58,523 bases of DNA from Candidatus Peregrinibacteria bacterium. Its GTDB lineage: Bacteria > Patescibacteriota > Gracilibacteria > UM-FILTER-43-11. The notes beneath the pieces were generated by a model. That model was not told the DNA's origin, did not search any database, and saw only the letters and a program-made list of their open reading frames with translations. Location of the stretch: contig JAFGTE010000015.1 of the NCBI GenBank assembly GCA_016934215.1, positions 1-58,523 of the forward strand. Direction: 5' to 3'. Both the position numbers and the translations under genes were made by a program. Positions 51,456 through 58,523 of the stretch are shown here, piece after piece; within the stretch, counting starts at the first letter, position 1, and each line of letters starts with the position of its first letter.

Positions 51456-52661
51456 ATGAGCGGAAGATTATTCCGTATGGATGATTACAGAAAGGGAAAT
51501 GGCTCTGGGAATGGTAGATCGACAGCCGATCTACTGAGGGATGCGGAGCTGGATTTTTTTGATCATCACGGCAGAGAATTCAGACATGACCGCATACGGG
51601 CCAGTATGCATGTCCTTTTGGGAGATGAGGACACTATTCAGGAAAGGATCCGGGAAGGAGTGGAAATGGGTGGTCTTATCCGGGCGATTCCTCCCTCTGC
51701 ACGGTTTCCGATGGAAACGGATGTCCTGGCTTTTCGCTCGGAAGAAGAATTCCGGGAATTCACTGATGAGGAAACCGCCCGCCAGTTGATTGCCAGTCAG
51801 CAAAAAGAGCGGGCGAAAGCACTGGCGGCCTACCGGGCATGGGCCACGGAACTGCTTCGTGATTTAACGCTTATTGCGGAGACTCGTTTAAGCGGCATTC
51901 CCCCCGAAGAAGTGATTACAACCGAGCATTTACGAATGGTGCTGGCGACCGAAATGGTCAGTCAGCAGATGATGACAAGCATTTCTGAAACGAGATATCA
52001 GGTGCAGAAAGTTATTCAGAATCTGATGAATCAGAGTGAGGCTGGTATCAAAGCGGTTCCGCTGGCAGCCAGTATGAAAGAGATCGGCCGACTTTGTCAG
52101 AAAATGAACAGGGACATGGAGGGGCTCTCTAAAGCAGCAGCCGGAGCGGCCGGCTGTTCAGAAGAAGACAAGCCCCAACACCATTCCGGTGTGCTTACAC
52201 TGACCCAGCGGGCCAGACAGGTATTTGCTCCTTTTATTAAAGGGAATCATGTTATCACTCTGCAACAAGTACATGAACTGGAAGCTTTTTTACTGGAGGC
52301 CGGCAATTATAATGAGAGTATTGGCTCCCTGCTGCAGGATGGTTATCGGGCGATTCAGAGAGCAAAGGAAGAAAGCAGACATCGTGAAGCCCAGAAAATC
52401 GAGGAATTTCTTGGTTTCAGCCAGCAGGTGGCAAAATTTGAACGAGTGACCCGCGCATTGGATAAAAATTTTATGGTTCGTGCCAGTATTGTGGCGAATA
52501 CGGGAGCCCAGAACCGGGTCCTGCTTGAAAGCACGCCCCCGGCCATGCTGGAACAGGCCGAACTGGAGAGCGGACTTATGAGCAGATTTCTTCTGGCAAG
52601 GCGTCCGCACGATGATATCGACCTTGTTTTACCCAGTGCGAATGATCTAGAATTGGGATAA
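51456..52661 (+). CDS. Helical protein of unknown function
   Basis: A 401-residue soluble, mostly helical protein. Residues 100-150 are a charged helix (ASQQKERAKALAAYRAWATELLRDLTL), and residues 150-240 contain Met-rich helices. A Cys/Gly break (AAGAAGCSEEDK) precedes a second helical half. No signal peptide, membrane segment, nucleotide-binding or metal motif was recognised. It resembles the other large helical unknowns here (28147-28845, 38206-40053) only in general composition. It has its own promoter and ends 15 bases before gltX. Confidence 0.7.
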   Translation: MSGRLFRMDDYRKGNGSGNGRSTADLLRDAELDFFDHHGREFRHDRIRASMHVLLGDEDTIQERIREGVEMGGLIRAIPPSARFPMETDVLAFRSEEEFREFTDEETARQLIASQQKERAKALAAYRAWATELLRDLTLIAETRLSGIPPEEVITTEHLRMVLATEMVSQQMMTSISETRYQVQKVIQNLMNQSEAGIKAVPLAASMKEIGRLCQKMNRDMEGLSKAAAGAAGCSEEDKPQHHSGVLTLTQRARQVFAPFIKGNHVITLQQVHELEAFLLEAGNYNESIGSLLQDGYRAIQRAKEESRHREAQKIEEFLGFSQQVAKFERVTRALDKNFMVRASIVANTGAQNRVLLESTPPAMLEQAELESGLMSRFLLARRPHDDIDLVLPSANDLELG

Positions 52662-52676
52662 AGTAAGCTTTCGCTT

Positions 52677-54131
52677 ATGATCCGCGTTCGCATTCCCCCA
52701 TCACCGACCGGCCTGCTGCACATCGGTACGGTGCGCACTGCTCTTTATAATTATCTTTTTGCTAAACACGGTGATGCGGACGGGCCGGGTAAGATGGTTT
52801 TTCGGATTGAAGATACCGATAAAGAACGAAGTACCAAGGAATATGAAAAAGATATTATCGATGGTCTTGTGAGGCTGGGAATTGCCGGAGATGAAGGCAT
52901 TCATGTTCCGGGTGATAAGGGTTACCGCCAAAGCGAGCGCACGGATGTTTATAAAAGTGACCTGGAGCGGCTGCTGAAAGAAGATAAAGCTTATTACTGC
53001 GAGTGCAGCAAAGAACGACTGGACCAGATGCGGGCAGAGCAGCAGGCTAAAAAACTGGCTTCCCGTTATGACGGCACCTGCCGGGACAAAGGGCTTAAAA
53101 GCGGCGTGATTCGATTGCGTGTATCGGAAGACCGCGGAGATATTAAATGGCATGATCTGGTGCGCGGTGAAATGGTAATTCACGCTCGTGAACTCGATGA
53201 TTTTGTGATTGCCCGGTCTCTCGACGACCCGCTTTACCATTTGACCGTGGTGGCTGATGACCATGATATGGAAATCACTCATGTCATCCGCGGGGAAGAT
53301 CATATCAGCAATACGCCCAAGCAAATTCTGCTTTTTGAGGCGCTGGGCTGGAAAGTGCCGGCATTTGCTCACCTGCCGCTGATTCTGAATGAAGATAAGA
53401 GCAAACTGAGCAAGCGTAAAAATAAAGTATCGCTAAATGATTACCTGGAGGAAGGGTATCTGCCGGAAGCGATTTTAAATTTTTTGGCTCTGCTGGGCTG
53501 GAACACCCCTGATGAACAGGAGATTTTTACAATGGAAGAACTGATTGAAAAGTTTACGCTGGATCGCGTACATAAAGGAGGGGCTGTTTTTGATGTGAAA
53601 AAGCTTGACTGGATCAATGGGGAATACATCAAAAAAATGGTCGCTGAGAATGTGGATGAGTTTTACCGTGTGGCTAAGCCGTTTATTGAAAGCAAATTGA
53701 ATGAAGATCCGGCATTGATCAAAAAAATTCTGCAAGATCCGGATTTTGAAGGCCGTTTTAAAAAGCTTTCAGACATCCCGGAAGGACTGTCCCCTCTTTT
53801 TACGGCGCTCCCCGACTATCCGCTGGAGCTGATTGCCCGAGAGAAGTTTGGCATCACCTCTGAGATGCTGAAAAAAGTGCTTAAAAAAGTTATTGAAGTG
53901 ACCAAGGGATTGGAATGGGAAAAGGGTGACAGCAATAAATCTCAAATGATTTCAGAGGCTTATGTGGGTATCGTGGAAACGCTCGGGCTAAAAAACGGAC
54001 AAGTATTGTGGCCTATTCGTGTGGCTCTTTCGGGGCTGGAAAAATCCCCCAATTTTGCCACTTTAGCCGTTTATTTAGGCAAAGAGGAAACGCTGGCCCG
54101 ACTGAAAAAAGCGCTTCAAAAAGCAAGTTAG
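52677..54131 (+). CDS. gltX: Glutamate--tRNA ligase
   Basis: A 484-residue class I aminoacyl-tRNA synthetase that charges tRNA-Glu. HIGH motif in PSPTGLLHIGTVRTALYNYL, KMSKS as KLSKRKN, and DDHDMEITHVIRGEDHISNT in the catalytic core. The C-terminal anticodon-binding domain is the all-helical bacterial type (VLKKVIEVTKGLEW). The length is normal. The start is ATG 52677 with no Shine-Dalgarno. Whether it also charges tRNA-Gln (non-discriminating) cannot be told here; gatCAB is not in the window. Confidence 0.96.
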   Translation: MIRVRIPPSPTGLLHIGTVRTALYNYLFAKHGDADGPGKMVFRIEDTDKERSTKEYEKDIIDGLVRLGIAGDEGIHVPGDKGYRQSERTDVYKSDLERLLKEDKAYYCECSKERLDQMRAEQQAKKLASRYDGTCRDKGLKSGVIRLRVSEDRGDIKWHDLVRGEMVIHARELDDFVIARSLDDPLYHLTVVADDHDMEITHVIRGEDHISNTPKQILLFEALGWKVPAFAHLPLILNEDKSKLSKRKNKVSLNDYLEEGYLPEAILNFLALLGWNTPDEQEIFTMEELIEKFTLDRVHKGGAVFDVKKLDWINGEYIKKMVAENVDEFYRVAKPFIESKLNEDPALIKKILQDPDFEGRFKKLSDIPEGLSPLFTALPDYPLELIAREKFGITSEMLKKVLKKVIEVTKGLEWEKGDSNKSQMISEAYVGIVETLGLKNGQVLWPIRVALSGLEKSPNFATLAVYLGKEETLARLKKALQKAS

Positions 54132-54133
54132 GT

Positions 54134-54236
54134 CACCCCTGTCTCTTTTTATCAATATGAGCCCGATCATATTGTCTTTTTATGCAATATTGCCTCAACA
54201 ATGTTCCGACAATGTTGCCTTTTTCAGACAGGGGTG
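54134..54236. repeat. 103-bp element with 11-bp perfect inverted ends
   Basis: CACCCCTGTCT (54134-54144) and AGACAGGGGTG (54226-54236) are exact inverted repeats. The interior holds AACAATGTT and ACAATGTTG (54196-54217), the same core as in the repeats at 12008-12058. It fills the gltX-murB gap. It could be a miniature mobile element or a large hairpin terminator. No flanking target duplication is obvious. Confidence 0.55.
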
Positions 54237-54242
54237 GCCCTG

Positions 54243-54248
54243 TATAAT
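54243..54248 (+). promoter_or_regulatory. -10 element of murB, probable leaderless start
   Basis: Consensus TATAAT (54243-54248) lies eight bases before the murB ATG (54257), so transcription should begin within about two bases of the start codon. No good -35 at normal spacing is seen; the element at 54134-54236 occupies that place. Confidence 0.55.
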
Positions 54249-54256
54249 GGCAACGT

Positions 54257-55141
54257 ATGAATATCAATGTTTCGCAGAACGTTTCGCTGAAAGAATACAG
54301 TACTTATCGCGTGGGAGGACCGGCGCGATTTTTTGCGGAAGCGAAAAGCTGGGAGGCTTTTTTGGGCTTAAGAGAGTTTGCCAAACATCAGAAGGTGCCC
54401 TTTCTGGTACTGGGGGGTGGTAGTAATATTCTTTTTGCGGATGACGGTTATCCCGGACTGGTTATCTTAAACCGAATGGAAAAAGTGATTATTCAGGGCA
54501 GTATTGTGACAGCCGAAAGTGCGGTTAGTACTGCCAAAATGGTTTTGCTGGCAGCCAGACATAATTTGGGGGGTATTTCGGGCCTGGCCAGTGTGCCGGG
54601 TTCAATTGGCGGGGCGGTTTATGGCAATGCCGGTGTTCCGGAAGTTTATGTGAAAGACGTGTTTTTAAATGCCACGATCTTACCGGCAAACAGCAATAAA
54701 CCACTGATTGTTGGCTCTGATTATGCCAATTTCGGTTACCGTGACAGCCATTTTAAAAAAACCAAAGACATCATTCTGGCGGCTTCTTTTCAACTTAAAA
54801 AAATGCCGGCACCGCTTATTCAGAAAGAAATCGCCATGCATGCTAAAGCCCGTGCCCTCAAACAACCGGTCGGCCTTACTTGTGGCAGTTTCTTTAAAAA
54901 TCCGGGGACTTTTCCAAGTGCCGGTTGGCTAATTGAGCAGTGTGGCTGTAAAGGAATGCGGGAGGGCGGTGCTCAGATTTCCGAAAAGCATGCCAACTGG
55001 ATTATGAATAACGGCAAAGCAACCGCTTCCGATATCATCAATCTGGCCCTCAAAGTGCATAAAATGGTAAAGGAAAAACATAATGTTGATCTTGAACCCG
55101 AAGTACAAATCATTCCGGAAAATCCTTTTCGTAAGATTTAA
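54257..55141 (+). CDS. murB: UDP-N-acetylenolpyruvoylglucosamine reductase
   Basis: A 294-residue FAD enzyme that reduces UDP-GlcNAc-enolpyruvate to UDP-MurNAc in peptidoglycan synthesis. Motifs: STYRVGGPARFF, FLVLGGGSNILFADDG, SGLASVPGSIGGAVYGNAG, the Tyr/Arg of FGYRDSHFK, the catalytic Ser in CGSFFKNPG and the final Glu in VDLEPEVQII. The SCGS-type motif and the absence of the type I insertion place it in the type II (Gram-positive-like) class. No mur or fts genes adjoin it; nnrD follows after 11 bases. Confidence 0.95.
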   Translation: MNINVSQNVSLKEYSTYRVGGPARFFAEAKSWEAFLGLREFAKHQKVPFLVLGGGSNILFADDGYPGLVILNRMEKVIIQGSIVTAESAVSTAKMVLLAARHNLGGISGLASVPGSIGGAVYGNAGVPEVYVKDVFLNATILPANSNKPLIVGSDYANFGYRDSHFKKTKDIILAASFQLKKMPAPLIQKEIAMHAKARALKQPVGLTCGSFFKNPGTFPSAGWLIEQCGCKGMREGGAQISEKHANWIMNNGKATASDIINLALKVHKMVKEKHNVDLEPEVQIIPENPFRKI

Positions 55142-55152
55142 ACTAAATCACC

Positions 55153-55926
55153 ATGCTTGTACGAAAAAAGAATTCACATAAAGGCGATAACGGAAAGGTC
55201 ATGATCATTGGCGGAAGCCCCCTGTTTCATGGCGCTCCCATTTTATGCAGTCTGGCAGCGGAATATTCCGGTGTGGACTTGGTTTACCCTTTCATCGCCT
55301 CCAGTCAGATTGAAGCGGCCAAAACATATTCGCTCAATTTTATTTTACAAAGCTTTAAAGAAGAAGTGCTGAGCAATAGTGATGTAAAGCCGATCCTGAG
55401 TTTCAGTAAACAGGTGGACTGTGTGGTTATCGGTCCGGGGCTTGGCACCGCGACCAAAACAAAGTCTGCAGTTAAATCTATCCTGTCTCAGCTGCAGGTA
55501 CCTACGGTGGTGGATGCCAGTGCCCTCATGTACACGAATCAGCTTCCTGAGGTTTGCGTGCTCACGCCCCATCGTGGAGAGTTTTTGAGTATGACGGGCG
55601 ACGACCCCACTCCTAAAAATGTGCAGAAGTGGTCTAAAAATCTGAAAGCCACGATCGTCTGCAAAGGACCGGAAGATATTATTGCCGATGATGACGAGAT
55701 TGCCATCAATAACACCGGCAACGCCCTGATGACCGTCGGCGGCACCGGGGATGTGCTTTCTGGTTTCATCGGCGGGCTGATTGCCCAGGGCATGAATCCT
55801 TTTGATGCCGGCAAATACGCTACCCGCATTCTCGGACTCATTGCTGATAATCTGGCAGAAATGGAAAGCAGTATTCGGGCGGTTGATCTGGTTTATGCGC
55901 TTCCCGGAGCTCTTCTGAAAATGTGA
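55153..55926 (+). CDS. nnrD: ADP/ATP-dependent (S)-NAD(P)H-hydrate dehydratase
   Basis: A 257-residue repair enzyme that dehydrates damaged NAD(P)HX. Ribokinase-like motifs: KGDNGKVMIIGGSPLFHGAP, VVIGPGLGTATKT, VVDASAL, CVLTPHRGEFLSM, TIVCKGPEDII and the anion hole MTVGGTGDVLSGFIGGL. Only the dehydratase domain is present; the epimerase domain (NnrE) fused to it in many bacteria is missing and not found nearby. Its stop overlaps the next gene by four bases. Confidence 0.93.
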   Translation: MLVRKKNSHKGDNGKVMIIGGSPLFHGAPILCSLAAEYSGVDLVYPFIASSQIEAAKTYSLNFILQSFKEEVLSNSDVKPILSFSKQVDCVVIGPGLGTATKTKSAVKSILSQLQVPTVVDASALMYTNQLPEVCVLTPHRGEFLSMTGDDPTPKNVQKWSKNLKATIVCKGPEDIIADDDEIAINNTGNALMTVGGTGDVLSGFIGGLIAQGMNPFDAGKYATRILGLIADNLAEMESSIRAVDLVYALPGALLKM

Positions 55927-56543
55927 GTATGTTTGAATTTGAGATCTTTAAACCTTATTCGGATCGGCTGAAAAGCGGCGTCACCCCTGACGCTTTTTCG
56001 ATGAAAGATGCCGTAATGGCTGATCAGGTTCACGGGGATTTTATTATGGAAGTTAATGAAAAACCTGATGAATTACCGCAATGCGATGCTTTTATTACAC
56101 GCCAGAAAGAACTGCCTATTATGGTAAAAGTAGCTGACTGTCAGGGAATCATCCTTTACGACCCGACGACTCATAGTGCCGCCGCTGTGCATTCCGGCTG
56201 GCGCAGTTCCTGTCTGAACATTCTTGGCAAAGCCGTCAAAAGGATGCAGGATTTTTTTGGATCCTCTCCCACCGACCTAGTGGCAGCAATCAGCCCTTCG
56301 CTCGGCCCCTGCTGTGCGGAATTCTCAGATCCGAAGATCGAACTGCCTGCCTTCTGTTATCCCTTTATCAGAGATAATAATCATGTGGATTTCTGGGGGC
56401 TTTCAATGAGTCAGCTGCAGGCCGCCGGCATTCCCCCATCTCAGATCGAATGTGCCGGCCAGTGTACTAAATGCCAGCCCGGTTTTCTTTCTCACCGCAA
56501 AGGAGATAGCGGACGTATGGGAGTTTTTGTTAAACTTTTATAG
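55923..56543 (+). CDS. Laccase-domain (YfiH/LACC1-type) enzyme
   Basis: A 206-residue protein of the YfiH family (multicopper polyphenol oxidase domain by old naming; members act as purine nucleoside phosphorylases or deaminases, and E. coli YfiH edits peptidoglycan precursors). Zinc and active-site motifs: ADQVHGDF, VADCQGIILYD, AAAVHSGWRSS and ISPSLGPCCAEFS. It is slightly shorter than the usual 230-250 residues at the N-terminus. The start is GTG 55923 or ATG 55929; the first overlaps nnrD. yggT begins directly after its stop. Confidence 0.9.
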   Translation: MSMFEFEIFKPYSDRLKSGVTPDAFSMKDAVMADQVHGDFIMEVNEKPDELPQCDAFITRQKELPIMVKVADCQGIILYDPTTHSAAAVHSGWRSSCLNILGKAVKRMQDFFGSSPTDLVAAISPSLGPCCAEFSDPKIELPAFCYPFIRDNNHVDFWGLSMSQLQAAGIPPSQIECAGQCTKCQPGFLSHRKGDSGRMGVFVKLL

Positions 56544-56804
56544 ATGGAGTTTATTTTTGTACTTCTCATCAATGTCATTCGCATTTATAAATACGCGATC
56601 ATCGCGCGGATTCTGATGTCCTGGTTTTCGCCGCATCCCCAAAGCCGCCCGGCTGTAATACTGTATCAGGCTACCGAACCTGTTTTAAAGGTATTCAGAG
56701 GGCTTATCCCGCCTATCGGGATGATCGACCTTTCTCCTCTTGTTGCTTTTTTTGCCTTGGACTTTGCCCAGATCGGACTTCTGAGTCTGATGATGAAACT
56801 ATAA
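56544..56804 (+). CDS. yggT: YggT family membrane protein
   Basis: An 86-residue protein with two membrane helices (residues 2-22 and 57-83) and the family hairpin: IIARILMSWF, then NPxxR-like SPHPQSRP, and LRGLIPPIGMIDLSPLVAF, matching the conserved R-x-x-P-P-(I/L)-G-G-(I/M)-D-(L/F)-S-P. The family, often near yfiH, sepF and division genes, has a suggested role in osmotic shock tolerance and membrane organisation. It starts directly after the preceding stop. Confidence 0.92.
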   Translation: MEFIFVLLINVIRIYKYAIIARILMSWFSPHPQSRPAVILYQATEPVLKVFRGLIPPIGMIDLSPLVAFFALDFAQIGLLSLMMKL

Positions 56805-56822
56805 TTTCTAGCTTCTTAGCCA

Positions 56823-57278
56823 ATGAAGAAGTTTATCTTTACCATCATCGTGCTTCTTCTTTTCACAGGCAGTGCCTATGCTGATGATGAACTGACTAAT
56901 GCGGGTTACGTGATTATGAAAACCGGCCTTTCCGACCTTTTGGTGGAACCGCAATCCGAGGATAACTGGAAAACCTATGAGATCAGCCTCAAGGGGGACG
57001 ACCTTGATAAACTATCAACGCACAACGCCGTAATAAACAAAGTCTCGGATTACGAAATCAGGCTCATTCCAAAAATGGATTATCTGGCCAAAGAAGATAG
57101 TTACGCCTTTTGGCAGGTATTTGGACGCTATAATGATCAGTTTTTCTACATCGGCGGACTCAGTATCGAAGGTGAAATACTAGGTAATGCCATAGTGCCT
57201 CATGGCTTTGCCCTTTTTTTCTTTTTACTGGCCCTCGTGATGGCCTGGATGGTCTGGCATGTTAATCGGGGCAGTTAA
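56823..57278 (+). CDS. Exported protein with C-terminal membrane anchor, unknown function
   Basis: A 151-residue protein with a signal peptide (residues 1-21, TIIVLLLFTGSAYADD), an extracytoplasmic domain of about 100 residues with no recognised motif, and a C-terminal membrane helix (GFALFFFLLALVMAWMVW) ending HVNRGS. It would lie on the outer face anchored by its C-terminus. The Ala-x-Ala signal end is like that of the secreted protein at 29294-30445. It follows yggT after 18 bases on the same strand. Confidence 0.75.
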   Translation: MKKFIFTIIVLLLFTGSAYADDELTNAGYVIMKTGLSDLLVEPQSEDNWKTYEISLKGDDLDKLSTHNAVINKVSDYEIRLIPKMDYLAKEDSYAFWQVFGRYNDQFFYIGGLSIEGEILGNAIVPHGFALFFFLLALVMAWMVWHVNRGS

Positions 57279-57323
57279 AAACAACCACATGCACATCGAT
57301 TTGGACTTTTTTTAGAGAAAAAC

Positions 57324-57352
57324 TTGACTTTAAACGGCAGTTTTTTTAAACT
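57324..57352 (+). promoter_or_regulatory. Promoter of infC-rpmI-rplT
   Basis: TTGACT (57324-57329), a 17-base spacer and TAAACT (57347-57352), with a predicted start near 57359. The leader before infC is about 28 bases and has no Shine-Dalgarno. Confidence 0.65.
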
Positions 57353-57386
57353 TGGCAGGCTTCTCCAATTTTTTATTCTTAATTAG

Positions 57387-57899
57387 ATCCATATAGCTAA
57401 GCGTTTACGTGTTAATGAGGCCATCAGAACTCCAAAAGTCCTTCTTGTGGATAAAGGGGAAATGATTGGAGAAATGGATACGGAAGAAGCCCTGAAGCGT
57501 GCGCGGGAAAAAGGTCTGGATCTGGTTGAAGTATCCCCCATGAGCAGCCCTCCGGTCTGCAAGATCATGGATTTCGGAACCTTTCTTTACAGTCAGAAGA
57601 AAAAGGATAAAAAACAAAAAAAAGGACAAAAGCAAACAGAAACCAAGACAATTCGCCTCAGCATTCGCACCGGTGTTCATGATCTGGAGATCAAAGCCAA
57701 GCAGGCCCGAAGATTCCTGGAAGACCGTAACATCGTAAAGGTCGTCGTTCTGTTCAAAGGTCGGGAAATGGCTCACGGAGACCTTGGAGTGGCTAAAATG
57801 GATGAATTTTATAAGATGCTGGAGGATGTGGCTGTGATTGAACAGGAGCCAAAAAGACAAGGATATCAAATGACTATGATTCTTAATCCAAGCAAATAA
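57387..57899 (+). CDS. infC: Translation initiation factor IF-3, non-canonical start codon
   Basis: About 170 residues; binds the 30S subunit and rejects bad start codons. The conserved N-terminal RLRVNEAIRTPKVLLVD is in the frame upstream of the first ordinary start codons (GTG 57438, ATG 57447), which would cut it off. An in-frame TAG at 57384-57386 limits the start to ATC 57387 or ATA 57393. Later motifs: EALKRAREKGLDLVEVSP, PPVCKIMDFGTFLYSQKKK, and the C-terminal domain VVVLFKGREMAHGDLG. Non-ATG infC starts are known to let IF-3 control its own synthesis. It leads the rpmI-rplT operon. Confidence 0.9.
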   Translation: MHIAKRLRVNEAIRTPKVLLVDKGEMIGEMDTEEALKRAREKGLDLVEVSPMSSPPVCKIMDFGTFLYSQKKKDKKQKKGQKQTETKTIRLSIRTGVHDLEIKAKQARRFLEDRNIVKVVVLFKGREMAHGDLGVAKMDEFYKMLEDVAVIEQEPKRQGYQMTMILNPSK

Positions 57900-57900
57900 T

Positions 57901-58110
57901 ATGCCAGGAAAAGCTAAACCCGGAAAACAAAGGAATTCCAGCGCTGCCAAAAAGCGCATCAAAAGAACCGGCAGAGGTGCCTTTGCCCATGAAAAAGCCG
58001 CTCACAACCACCTTCTTCAGCAAAAGTCCAAAAAACAGAAACGCTTATCCGGCCGAGCGCTCAAGGTTTCGGGTTCCACGAAGATCTTAAAGCGAATACT
58101 ACCTAATTAA
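57901..58110 (+). CDS. rpmI: 50S ribosomal protein L35
   Basis: A 69-residue basic ribosomal protein. Family features: [21 protein letters not shown], then [19 protein letters not shown], matching the L35 pattern (K-T-K-x-x-x-A-x-KR-F-K and H-L-L-x-K-K-s-x-KRK-R). It starts one base after the infC stop and eight bases before rplT, the normal infC-rpmI-rplT order. The C-terminus is slightly longer than average. Confidence 0.94.
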   Translation: MPGKAKPGKQRNSSAAKKRIKRTGRGAFAHEKAAHNHLLQQKSKKQKRLSGRALKVSGSTKILKRILPN

Positions 58111-58118
58111 ATAGCCAA

Positions 58119-58523
58119 ATGCCCAGAGTAAAACGAGGTGTTGCCGCTCATGCCCGACACAAGAAGCTACTAAAGCTCACTAAAGGTTTTCGCGGAAAAC
58201 GTAAAAATGTCTTTAAGCTGGCCAAGAATGCTGCCATGAAAGCCGGCATGAATGCTTATCGTGATCGGCGTCTTAAAAAGAGAAGCTTTCATCAGCTCTG
58301 GATTCTCCGCATCAATGCCGCCTGCCGTGGTCATGAGGTGCGCTACAGTCGTTTTGTTCACGGGTTGGAACTCGCCGGTATTAAAATCGACCGCAAAATG
58401 CTCGCTGAACTGGCGGTGAATGAGCCGGCCGTTTTTGCTCAGATTGTGGAAGAGGTTAAAAAAGTGCTGCCGCCTCAGGGTGAAGCCGCTGATCTGGAAG
58501 AACTCAGAAAGAGGTTCGGAAAA
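58119..58523 (+). CDS. rplT: 50S ribosomal protein L20 (3' end cut by the window)
   Basis: 135 codons are visible and the frame is still open at the window end. Typical start [16 protein letters not shown], then [34 protein letters not shown] and [20 protein letters not shown]20 is needed early in 50S assembly and in many bacteria represses its own operon. Average bacterial L20 is about 118 residues; this one has at least 15 further residues ([19 protein letters not shown]), so a C-terminal extension is present. Confidence 0.95.
   Translation, partial: MPRVKRGVAAHARHKKLLKLTKGFRGKRKNVFKLAKNAAMKAGMNAYRDRRLKKRSFHQLWILRINAACRGHEVRYSRFVHGLELAGIKIDRKMLAELAVNEPAVFAQIVEEVKKVLPPQGEAADLEELRKRFGK

Noticed and set aside
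1..58523. TGA recoded to glycine as in Gracilibacteria/SR1
   Set aside because: Conserved genes such as ribE end at TGA in the expected place and no conserved protein is broken by TGA.
1..58523. tRNA or rRNA genes
   Set aside because: No T-loop GGTTCRANYCC with a matching acceptor stem and no rRNA core sequences were found by eye; a tRNAscan/Infernal run would settle it.

Overview
The window reads as one contiguous bacterial chromosome segment with the standard genetic code: TAA, TAG and TGA all end conserved genes, which argues against the TGA-recoding Gracilibacteria/Absconditabacteria. Short intergenic gaps, many start/stop overlaps, weak or absent Shine-Dalgarno sequences, several promoters whose predicted transcription start lies within a few bases of the start codon, a partial set of type IV pilus genes, an S-layer-homology (SLH) protease, GH57/GH15 enzymes and many helical proteins of unknown family suggest a Patescibacteria (CPR) genome, perhaps Peregrinibacteria-like. 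That placement is inference from gene content; no rRNA is present to settle it. No tRNA, rRNA, CRISPR array or transposase gene was seen.

Region 1 (1-11.5 kb, minus strand) is an Rhs/polymorphic-toxin locus. A secreted protein of about 2,220 residues (SpvB-like start, calcium-type FG-GAP repeats, YD repeats, proline-rich linker, Rhs core, glycine-rich tip) is followed by a small PH-like protein, an SLH-domain serine protease, and a compact array: a free-standing mini-Rhs with its own signal/anchor, an Rhs core, a LysM-like domain and a new tip; a small membrane protein; a 70-codon orphan copy of the same tip; and a second, paralogous small membrane protein. This looks like toxin tips alternating with candidate immunity proteins.

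Region 2 (11.6-24.8 kb) carries housekeeping and membrane genes: rsmE, ftsK, an AI-2E family permease, mtaB, a lipoprotein hydrolase, a P2-type cation ATPase, an orphan Xre/MbcA/ParS-type antitoxin and lepA. The gap at 16.2-16.9 kb holds a Val/Leu-rich leader peptide with a terminator/antiterminator but no biosynthetic gene behind it, a GC-rich structured stretch with a possible 69-residue protein, and a palindromic miniature element whose partial copy recurs at 43.0 kb.

Region 3 (24.8-33.6 kb) starts with an aspartokinase gene preceded by a textbook-like attenuator (Lys-rich leader peptide, antiterminator, terminator), then riboflavin synthase and lumazine synthase, a STAS protein, rpmA, a secreted protein, an EEP-family hydrolase, a ROK sugar kinase and a diguanylate cyclase. 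Region 4 (33.6-38.2 kb) is an alpha-glucan module: a GT4 glycosyltransferase, a GH57 glycosidase and a GH15 glucoamylase-type enzyme behind one promoter.

Region 5 (38.2-51.1 kb) has a large helical protein, two membrane PH-domain proteins, a GT26 glycosyltransferase, a methyltransferase, and type IV pilus genes: pilC, a pilin-like protein and pilB leftward; three minor pseudopilins rightward, one with an NHL-type propeller; a small RelB-like regulator gene behind twin palindromic operators; and a major-pilin-like gene. Region 6 (51-58.5 kb) contains gltX, murB, nnrD, a YfiH-type laccase-domain enzyme, yggT and the infC-rpmI-rplT operon. infC seems to start at a non-canonical ATC or ATA codon, and rplT runs off the window edge.
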